Shown here: in pieces, positions 1-5,003 of the stretch
Numbering within the stretch: the first letter of the stretch is position 1
Layout: each line of letters opens with the position of its first letter
Origin: Bryobacterales bacterium
GTDB taxonomy: Bacteria > Acidobacteriota > Terriglobia > Bryobacterales > Bryobacteraceae
Length of the DNA stretch: 5,003 nt
Assembly: GCA_020853155.1 (NCBI GenBank)
Contig: JADYZL010000122.1
Span: 1-5,003, forward strand
Direction: 5' to 3'
Translations under genes and position numbers: made by a program
The notes under the pieces: model-generated
The model's database searches: none
What the model was told of the DNA's origin: nothing
Seen by the model: the letters and a program-made list of their open reading frames with translations, nothing else

Positions 1-21
1 GAACTTTCGTCCGGATCAGAC

Positions 22-50
22 CCGGAAAATCCGGAAAATCCGGACAAAAC
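22..50. repeat. Short tandem repeat of ccggaaaat with a variant third copy
   Basis: Two exact 9-bp copies of ccggaaaat (22-30, 31-39) are followed by ccggacaaaac (40-50). The 12-mer tccggacaaaac (39-50) recurs exactly at 131-142. The palindrome TCCGGA occurs at 10, 30, 39 and 131. The repeats lie in the 239-bp tail downstream of the BNR gene, where no coding sequence is supported. Their role is unknown; they may be slippage products or protein-binding sites. Confidence 0.5.
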
Positions 51-104
51 CCTACCGACCTAACCTCCTCCATCCAAATCACTTAGGCAGGAAAATCACA
101 GTCC

Positions 105-123
105 CGCAGCGTCTGCGTTTTTT
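105..123 (+). terminator. Small hairpin followed by six T, plus-strand terminator-like
   Basis: CGCAG (105-109) and CTGCG (113-117) form a perfect 5-bp stem with a CGT loop, immediately followed by TTTTTT (118-123). The orientation fits transcription on the plus strand, from a gene lying left of the window and convergent with the BNR gene. The stem is short, so this is tentative. Confidence 0.3.
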
Positions 124-130
124 CTCTCCA

Positions 131-142
131 TCCGGACAAAAC
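131..142. repeat. Second copy of the 12-bp direct repeat tccggacaaaac
   Basis: Exact copy of positions 39-50, starting 92 bp further on. The following bases also recall the left edge of the window: actttctatcgg at 141-152 against actttcgtccgg at 3-14. It lies just after the T-run of the plus-strand hairpin. Confidence 0.45.
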
Positions 143-194
143 TTTCTATCGGCTGCCCGTCACCGGCCACAAATCTACGCGCCCGCACTCCCGG

Positions 195-226
195 CTCGCT
201 CACGGCATCGATACGCCGAAAGCGAG
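195..226 (-). terminator. Hairpin 14 bases after the BNR stop codon, possible transcript end
   Basis: On the minus strand CTCGCT pairs with AGCGAG (outer 6 bp). After a 2x2 internal loop, CGGCGT pairs with ATGCCG (inner 6 bp including one G-T), closing an ATCG loop. It begins 14 bases past the TGA at 240-242. No T-run follows, so it is not a classical intrinsic terminator. It may mark the 3' end of the two-gene transcript or protect it from degradation. Confidence 0.35.
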
Positions 227-239
227 TCTGGGCGGAAAC

Positions 240-1664
240 TCAGTGGGCTGGAAGCGTCAACTTCTCCGGACGCTCCATGTCGTGTGTCATCTTCGTGGGA
301 AGCCGCCAAATAGCGGTGCCTTCTTTGTCGGTGAAGTAGAGGCTGGATGCGGAGGGTTCGAGCGTTTTCCCGTCGGCCCAGAGGGCGTAGAAATCCGGGT
401 GTGCATTCACGGGCTTCCGAACGTAGCCATGGTTCCGGTTCGTGGCGGCGGTAAGCTGCTTCACCTTCTTCCACGTCTTGCCCCGGTTCCGGCTCAGCCA
501 CATCACGAGGTCCCCGCCGGTGGTGTAGGGAAAGGGGCCGGGTTCCGTCGGCGCAATGATCCGCCATGCGCCATCCGGCTCGATCCAGAGCGCGCCGAAA
601 TCATAGTTGTGGTCGGAACGCGTGAACTCGCGGATCTCCCATCGCTTCCCGGTCCAACGGGCGGTATGCCAGATGTGCGGGCCTTGCCCAGGGCCGGATT
701 CGTATCCGCCTGAAGTGAGGTAGAGGATCACGGGGCGCCCATCCTTGTCGAAGGCAACCTCCTTCAGATAGACGAGCCTGTGCTCCGACTTGTAATCATG
801 CACGAGCGCCGCGTTGTTCGCCGTCCGAAGCGGCATCTCGAGCGTTTGCCCGGCGGCGTTCCGCCAGGTCTTGCCCATGTCGCGGGTTTCCACGTAATAG
901 ACATTGGTGCGGTTGTTCAATCCCACCGGCGCCGGGTGCAAATTGAAGACGCTTGCCGTGCGGATGCTGTCGTGAGCGGTGATCTGGTAATGGCCGAGTT
1001 CGGCGCGGGCGAAGAGCTGCGGTTTCGTCCAGTTCTTGCCGTCCGCACTGGTGTTGAAGTAAAGGCTGCGGCCCTTGTCTTCGTAAAGAGTTTGCAGAAA
1101 CAGGAAACCCTTGCCGGCGTGCCACCACGGATGGCCGTAGGAAAAGTTGGTGGTGAGAATCAGTTCGAAATCCCGAATGTCATACGGCTTCCGGCTGCGG
1201 TGGATAAAAGACGGCCTCGATGTACCATGGGAATTCGAAAAGATCCAGATGTGGCCCGTCTCATCGATGGACATGACGGGGTTGTCGTGAGCGTCTTCGG
1301 TGTGCTTGTTGAGCAGCGCCGTCGGGCGTGGAACCATGCCCGTGGCATGGTCATAGTAGCTGACCATGTGGAGAAGTTCCGGCCTGCCGGAGTTGGAAGT
1401 ATCCGTCGTGCCGCCGTAGCAGAAGAACGTCTTGTTCTGGGAGGCCACATAGATAGCGATGGGCGATTGCTGCTGCGGGTAAGTAGCGAATCCTCCCGAA
1501 TACTTGTACACGTACTGGTCGTTCGAGGGTTGGTTGAAATACCAGATTCCTGCGTATCCGTCGCCGAGTGTGGGTCCGCCCTCCGCGGCGGCCAACTGGT
1601 GCGCGGTTGTGGCTAGAAGCGCCGCGCCCAGGAGAGTGATCGCAAATCGTGCATGTAGTCTCAT
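240..1664 (-). CDS. Secreted BNR/Asp-box repeat protein (BNR_4-type beta-propeller), possible glycan-acting enzyme
   Basis: Complete 474-residue protein, ATG to TGA. Residues 1-27 form a Sec signal peptide: basic start (R2, R6), hydrophobic core at about 7-20, and an LAAA/E cleavage site near residue 27, so the protein is exported. The mature part matches the BNR_4-type family in style and length. It has an early HDNPVMSID block (126-134) followed by GHIWIFSNSHG (137-147). Three Asp-box turns follow: TSADGKNW (205-212, degenerate), TRDMGKTW (260-267, canonical) and SRNRGKTW (391-398), as in multi-bladed propellers of sialidases and some polysaccharide lyases. H126 and H146 lie 20 residues apart, recalling the catalytic His pair of PL24/PL25 ulvan lyases; that link is inference. 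The gene starts 29 bp after the receptor stop codon, so co-transcription is likely. It may be a lyase, a glycosidase-like protein or only a glycan binder; the substrate cannot be read from sequence. Confidence 0.9.
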   Translation of the reverse strand: MRLHARFAITLLGAALLATTAHQLAAAEGGPTLGDGYAGIWYFNQPSNDQYVYKYSGGFATYPQQQSPIAIYVASQNKTFFCYGGTTDTSNSGRPELLHMVSYYDHATGMVPRPTALLNKHTEDAHDNPVMSIDETGHIWIFSNSHGTSRPSFIHRSRKPYDIRDFELILTTNFSYGHPWWHAGKGFLFLQTLYEDKGRSLYFNTSADGKNWTKPQLFARAELGHYQITAHDSIRTASVFNLHPAPVGLNNRTNVYYVETRDMGKTWRNAAGQTLEMPLRTANNAALVHDYKSEHRLVYLKEVAFDKDGRPVILYLTSGGYESGPGQGPHIWHTARWTGKRWEIREFTRSDHNYDFGALWIEPDGAWRIIAPTEPGPFPYTTGGDLVMWLSRNRGKTWKKVKQLTAATNRNHGYVRKPVNAHPDFYALWADGKTLEPSASSLYFTDKEGTAIWRLPTKMTHDMERPEKLTLPAH

Positions 1665-1668
1665 CTTG

Positions 1669-1673
1669 CCCTC
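1669..1673 (-). promoter_or_regulatory. Weak ribosome binding site of the BNR gene
   Basis: On the minus strand GAGGG lies 4 bases before the ATG at 1664 (GAGGGCAAG-ATG). It is a partial Shine-Dalgarno match with short spacing. It supports the 1664 start, as does the clean signal peptide that this start produces. The 29-bp gap to the receptor stop has no room for a separate promoter with both -35 and -10 elements plus a leader, which favours readthrough from the receptor gene. Confidence 0.4.
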
Positions 1674-1693
1674 GGTTCGGAGAAAGGCTCCCC

Positions 1694-4282
1694 TTAGAAG
1701 GAGAGCCTTACGGAGAAGCGCACCTGGCGCTCATCGGCCTGGGCGCTGGTGATTTCGGTATAGCCGCCAAGGGAGCGAATGCTGCCATCCGCGTTCCTCA
1801 CCATGCTCGAAACCGTCGCACCGGGGTTGTTGAAGTGCGGCGTATTCGTGGCATTGAACGCTTCCGCGCGGAATTGCAAATTGACCTTTTCATGGATGGC
1901 GAAGTTGCGGAACACGCCCAGATCCAGATTGAAGTACGAAGGTCCACGCAAGATGTTAAGCCCGGCATTACCGAAGCGAACCGCGGTGACCGGCGCGAAG
2001 GCGAGCGGGTCAAACCAGCTCTGGCCAGGCCCCGTGCCGCCTGTCATCTGGACATCCGTCTTCACCTGATCCGCCACCTGGCTGTTACCCGGCGCATTCA
2101 CTGAAGCGCCCGATGTGGTCACCGAAAACGGAGATCCGCTGTAGGCGGAGTAGATCCCGTTCACCTGCCAGCCGCCCGCGAGGAGGGCCGGCAACCCGCT
2201 CTGGAGCCACGATTTCCCCTTGCCGAACGGAAGTTCGTAAACGCTGCTCAGCCGCAGGTTGTGCGGACGGTCAAAGTTCAAGAGCGACCGATTGCGGGCG
2301 AGTGCCGAAGGCGTATTGAAGAAGAGTCCGGAATCGTTGTTCGCGCCGAACCCGATGGCCTTGCTCCACGTATACGCTAGACCGAAGCTCAAGCCGTTCG
2401 TGAAGCGGCGGTCAAGCTGCGCCTGGAGCGAATCGTACGTGGACGTATATGCGGGTTCGTGGAGCGTCGTGGCGACGTTCCGCCCGAACGCGGCGAAGTA
2501 CGGCCGCCCCGCCGCCCCACCGCCCGGGTAGGAGGCATTCAGATCCCGCCGGTTGGTGAGACGGATGCTCCGGGACCCGACGTAACCCGCCTGGGCCACA
2601 AAGCCCCTCCCAAGCTGCCGCTGCAGCGTGAAGTTGAAGCTCTGCACGTAGCCTCGGCGGAACTCGTCTTCGATCGTGATCGTGGTGATGGAGCCCGGCA
2701 GCGTAAGGATGCCGCTCGAGATATCGGGAAGCACCGGCAGCGGAATCCCGTTCGCCAGTTGGCCCGCGTAAGAGTAGGTGTTCGGCGAAACGCCGGATTG
2801 CTCAATTACGGTTGGATAGCTGCTGCGCAGCGGAATCGCCAGCGGGAATGGATCGATGCTGATGCCGTAACCCGTGCGAATGACCGTCTTATCGCTCAAC
2901 CGCCAGGCGAGTCCGAATCGGGGAGCGAACAGCTTCTTGCTGTTGCCGACTCCCAGGTCCTTGGGGATGCCGCCGAGGCCGCCGATCAGGATCTGGTTCG
3001 TGCTCCAGTCGTAGCGCTCAACGCCACGATTGTCGCGGACAACCATGGGATAGTATTCCCAGCGCAGGCCGAGATTCAGCGTGACGGCACGGCTGACCTC
3101 CCAGCGGTCGCGGAAATAGAAGCCCATATTCCAGAGACGGGTGCGCATGAAATCGGTGGTCGGAATGCTCTTGCCATAGGTAGCTGGCAGGCCGAGCAGA
3201 AACGATCCGAGCGAGTTGAACTGGTTCGGAGCGCTTCCCCCATTGAGCGCGGTGGCGCCGCCGCTGAAGGTGAAGCCGCCCCGCGGGCCAAACGCGCCGG
3301 CAGGCTGGTAGTGGTTCATCAGTTGGTGCGCGAGTTCCCCGCCCCAACGGAAGTTGTGCCGGCCCTTCGTCCAGGCCATGTTCGCCGAGTATTGATACTG
3401 CTGGTCCGTCCGGAAGCGCGGGCTGGATGGGGTGTAGCCGCCCATGCTTTCATAGCTGCTGATCTGGAATCCAGGCATGCCGCTCTCGCGTACCGTGGGC
3501 CCGTTGGTGCCCGGAATGTGGAGCGTGTCGAGACCGATGTTCTTGCCGTACGCTTCATCGTGGCCGTTCTGGTTCTGCTCGGTAAAGCCGAAATGGCCGT
3601 CGAGCAGCAAGGAGGGCGTGATCACGTGGCTGCCGCCCACGGTAAGGCTATGGATGGTTCCCGTATCGTTGCCGGGGAATCCGGAAGCGACGCCGCGGCC
3701 GCCGGCCTCGCCCAGAGTGAACGGGTCGTAGGTGCTGTAATCAAACAACGCGTAGCGGCCGAACACATTCGTGGAATCGGAGACGTTCCAGTTGATCTTG
3801 CCATCCCAGTTGTTGCGGTTGATCTTCATCGGCGCCGCCGCGAAGTAGTTCTGGGAGAACCGGTCGAAACTGGTCGCGGGCAGCAGGCCGAGGATCTGTG
3901 CGGCGATGGGGCTGATGCGGGAAACCGGGATCGCCTGGCCCGCGAACGCCTTGCGCCCGGTTCCATTCACCGCGCCGCTGAGCGGGTCGTAGATCTGCGT
4001 CGGCGTATCCGCGAAGTCGCCGGTGCGATGCCGCTCCGTGGGGATGGTCACCAGCCGGCTGAAGCTCTGCCGCTGCAGCATGCCTTCGTAGCTGGCGAAG
4101 AAAAAGAGCTTGCTGCGGACAATGGGTCCGCCCAGTGTGCCACCGAACTGATTGATGATGTTTTTCGGCAGAGTCGCCGCGGATGTATTGAACACATTCC
4201 GTGCGCGGAGACGGCTGTTGGTATGGAAATTGAACGCGCTGCCATGGAATTCGTTGGTGCCGCTGCGAGTTTCGACACTCAC
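1694..4282 (-). CDS. TonB-dependent receptor, C-terminal fragment: end of plug and outer-membrane beta-barrel (Oar-like)
   Basis: An 862-residue open frame from a GTG at 4282 to TAA at 1694. It lacks a signal peptide and begins inside the plug domain with SVETRSGTNEFHGSAF, so it is not a natural N-terminus. Family landmarks are QFGGTLGGPIVRSKLFFFAS (45-64), LGLRWEYYP (404-412), APRFGLAWRL (453-462), NFDRPHNL (669-676) and AEAFNATNTPHFNNP (806-820). The last residues, RQVRFSVRLSF (852-862), end in phenylalanine and form the beta-signal recognised by the BAM outer-membrane insertion machinery. The barrel therefore looks complete. In an intact receptor it would form the outer-membrane pore, opened by TonB/ExbBD for import of a large ligand, in this family often thought to be glycan or peptide material. 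The ligand is not predictable here. The fragment overlaps the upstream one by four bases (GTGA), most likely a by-product of the frameshift. Confidence 0.9.
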   Translation of the reverse strand: MSVETRSGTNEFHGSAFNFHTNSRLRARNVFNTSAATLPKNIINQFGGTLGGPIVRSKLFFFASYEGMLQRQSFSRLVTIPTERHRTGDFADTPTQIYDPLSGAVNGTGRKAFAGQAIPVSRISPIAAQILGLLPATSFDRFSQNYFAAAPMKINRNNWDGKINWNVSDSTNVFGRYALFDYSTYDPFTLGEAGGRGVASGFPGNDTGTIHSLTVGGSHVITPSLLLDGHFGFTEQNQNGHDEAYGKNIGLDTLHIPGTNGPTVRESGMPGFQISSYESMGGYTPSSPRFRTDQQYQYSANMAWTKGRHNFRWGGELAHQLMNHYQPAGAFGPRGGFTFSGGATALNGGSAPNQFNSLGSFLLGLPATYGKSIPTTDFMRTRLWNMGFYFRDRWEVSRAVTLNLGLRWEYYPMVVRDNRGVERYDWSTNQILIGGLGGIPKDLGVGNSKKLFAPRFGLAWRLSDKTVIRTGYGISIDPFPLAIPLRSSYPTVIEQSGVSPNTYSYAGQLANGIPLPVLPDISSGILTLPGSITTITIEDEFRRGYVQSFNFTLQRQLGRGFVAQAGYVGSRSIRLTNRRDLNASYPGGGAAGRPYFAAFGRNVATTLHEPAYTSTYDSLQAQLDRRFTNGLSFGLAYTWSKAIGFGANNDSGLFFNTPSALARNRSLLNFDRPHNLRLSSVYELPFGKGKSWLQSGLPALLAGGWQVNGIYSAYSGSPFSVTTSGASVNAPGNSQVADQVKTDVQMTGGTGPGQSWFDPLAFAPVTAVRFGNAGLNILRGPSYFNLDLGVFRNFAIHEKVNLQFRAEAFNATNTPHFNNPGATVSSMVRNADGSIRSLGGYTEITSAQADERQVRFSVRLSF

Positions 4283-5001
4283 GATGGCCCCGCCGCCAAA
4301 CCCTGCTCCGCGTCGTAGCTGTTCGTCACGATATTCACGGAACCGATGGATTCGAGGGGCGGCACGTAGGCGGTGAGATGCGGCAGCCAGAGGTAGGTGT
4401 TGCTCGCGCCGTCGACGCGGGTGTTGTTGTTGCTGTTGCTCGCCCCGTTGACGTTTGCCACCATCGAGCCCGCTGGATTGCCCGCGATAGAGTTCGAGTC
4501 CACGGGCGGAGTGACGCCCGGCACCAAGCCCATGAGCGACTGGAAATTTCGATAGCCCGGAACCGGAAGGTTGTTGAGGTCTTGCGAAGTCATTTCCTTA
4601 CGAACGTCTGAGCGGTCCGTTTGTAAGATAGGACTTTCGCCAGTGACAACCACAGTTTCGGAGACTTCGCCAAGCTGGAGCGAAACGTCCACACGAACCA
4701 CTTCGTTGCTGGGCACTTCGATGGATTCTCTGCGGAACCCATTGAAGCCTTCCGCCGCGCATTCCAGAGAGTAGCTGCCGGATTGCACGTTGTTGAAGAG
4801 AAAGCCGCCGGAGCTATCGGCGGTTCCCTGGCTGGCAATTCCCGTCCGATTGTTAGTGAGTCGAATCGTCGCACCGGGAATGGCTGCGGCGGATGGATCC
4901 GTCACATTCCCAACCACGGATCCATAAAGAACCTGTGCGGCCGCTAAACCGCTGAGGGATAACAGAGCCGATAGTACGAAGACGGCACGCGTAAGCAACA
5001 T
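4279..5001 (-). CDS. TonB-dependent receptor, N-terminal fragment: signal peptide, carboxypeptidase-regulatory-like domain, plug
   Basis: A 240-residue frame from ATG at 5001 to TGA at 4279. Residues 1-22 are a signal peptide (MLLTR, hydrophobic 6-20, cleavage about AAA22/Q23), which supports this start; any ribosome binding site falls outside the window. Residues 24 to about 112 form a carboxypeptidase-regulatory-like Ig fold (GSVVGNVTDPSAAAIPGATI, then GGFLFNNVQSGSYSLECAAEGF). A SETVVVTGESP stretch (114-124) sits where such receptors pass into the plug. Plug signatures are LPVPGYRNFQSLMGLVPGV (145-163), NNNTRVDGASN (191-201), WLPHLTAYVPPLESI (205-219) and VNIVTNSYDAEQGLA (222-236). Translation then leaves the family sequence (AGPS) and stops. 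On its own this exported piece would have a truncated plug and no barrel, so it could not work as a receptor. The Asn-rich 189-193 stretch comes from a GTTGTTGTTGCTGTTGCT codon run on the plus strand and is a normal family feature. Confidence 0.9.
   Translation of the reverse strand: MLLTRAVFVLSALLSLSGLAAAQVLYGSVVGNVTDPSAAAIPGATIRLTNNRTGIASQGTADSSGGFLFNNVQSGSYSLECAAEGFNGFRRESIEVPSNEVVRVDVSLQLGEVSETVVVTGESPILQTDRSDVRKEMTSQDLNNLPVPGYRNFQSLMGLVPGVTPPVDSNSIAGNPAGSMVANVNGASNSNNNTRVDGASNTYLWLPHLTAYVPPLESIGSVNIVTNSYDAEQGLAAGPS
4288..4297 (-). other. Frameshift site in the receptor gene
   Basis: The coding strand reads TTGGCGGCGGGGCCATCGTG here. Frame one gives L-A-A-G-P-S-stop; the frame used downstream gives G-G-A-I-V. 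Adding one G to make GCGGGCGGGG restores QGLAGGAIVSVETRSG, which is what the family has at this place. The run of repeated GGC/GGGG is the type of sequence where one base is easily lost by polymerase slippage or miscalled. It is not a canonical X-XXY-YYZ slippery heptamer: a -1 slip would keep GGG pairing in the A site but mispair GCG with GGC in the P site. Confidence 0.8.
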
Positions 5002-5003
5002 GA

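Larger units (their letters stand above)
1694..5001 (-). pseudogene. Oar-like TonB-dependent receptor, whole locus, interrupted by a one-base frameshift
   Basis: This entry joins the two receptor fragments described separately. They are consecutive parts of one protein. The first frame ends just after YDAEQGLA, and the second, read back from its GTG, gives GGAIV before SVETRSGTNEFHGSAF. Together these rebuild the strongly conserved plug segment of acidobacterial Oar-like receptors. The repaired protein would be about 1102 residues, a normal length for this family, with signal peptide, regulatory-like Ig domain, plug and barrel all present and no other break seen. The absence of further damage suggests either a very recent mutation or a base-call/assembly error rather than an old pseudogene. 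If the lesion is real, no full receptor is made without recoding. Confidence 0.65.

Noticed and set aside
64..71. GGAGGAGG on the minus strand, a strong Shine-Dalgarno-like sequence
   Set aside because: No ATG or GTG lies within 5-12 bases downstream; the nearest TTG is about 16 bases away, so it does not define a gene start.
1..73. Minus-strand open frame from an ATG at 73 (MEEVRSVGFCPDFPDF...) running off the left edge
   Set aside because: Only 24 codons are visible, made largely by the ccggaaaat repeat, and there is no Shine-Dalgarno before the ATG. Such a short open stretch is expected by chance.
780..1616. 278-codon open frame on the plus strand, antisense to the BNR gene
   Set aside because: Low-complexity Arg/Val-rich translation with no motif; the opposite strand encodes a full secreted BNR protein with Asp boxes.
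4285..4300. Programmed -1 ribosomal frameshifting
   Set aside because: There is no canonical slippery heptamer and no obvious stimulatory Shine-Dalgarno or strong downstream hairpin; a missing base explains the data more simply.
2459..4318. 619-codon open frame on the plus strand, antisense to the receptor barrel
   Set aside because: It mirrors the GC-rich codons of a clearly recognisable receptor gene, starts at GTG, is rich in Arg/Ala/Val/Glu without any domain or signal, and disregards the family conservation on the opposite strand.
4420..4440. GTT/GCT trinucleotide run
   Set aside because: It encodes the Asn/Ser-rich SNSNNNT part of the conserved plug motif, so it is ordinary coding sequence rather than an independent repeat.

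Overview
The window is GC-rich and reads almost entirely on the minus strand. It holds one Oar-like TonB-dependent outer-membrane receptor (1694-5001, broken into two frames) and, 29 bp downstream in the same direction, a secreted seven-bladed-propeller-type BNR/Asp-box protein (240-1664). The receptor has an N-terminal carboxypeptidase-regulatory-like (Ig-fold) domain, a plug region with the NNNTRVDGASN and YVPPLESI signatures, and a very long barrel that ends in ...RFSVRLSF. This build is typical of the expanded receptor families of Acidobacteriota, especially Solibacter/Bryobacter-type lineages. The phylum is inferred from protein style only, because the window holds no marker gene.

Layout in the direction of transcription (right to left). 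Positions 5001-4279 encode the signal peptide, the Ig-like domain and most of the plug. At 4288-4297 a GC-rich run (ccccgccgcc on the plus strand) has lost one base relative to the expected reading, so the first frame stops at 4279. Positions 4282-1694 carry the rest of the plug and the whole barrel in the -1 frame. Restoring one G on the coding strand gives a continuous protein of about 1102 residues with the family sequence ..EQGLAGGAIVSVETRSGTNEFHGSAF.. across the join. Then come a 29-bp gap, the BNR protein, and a 239-bp tail (1-239) with no convincing gene. That tail contains two small hairpins and short TCCGGA-centred repeats.

Working model (inference): the pair is a small uptake locus. 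The exported propeller protein would bind or cut a polysaccharide or glycan in the periplasm or outside the cell, and the receptor would import the product or another large ligand using TonB energy. No SusD-like lipoprotein, regulator or transporter is visible. The receptor promoter must lie beyond 5003, because its start codon is only two bases from the window edge. I see no RNA gene, mobile element or CRISPR. The most noteworthy points are the receptor frameshift and a histidine pair in the BNR protein that resembles the arrangement in PL24/PL25 lyases.
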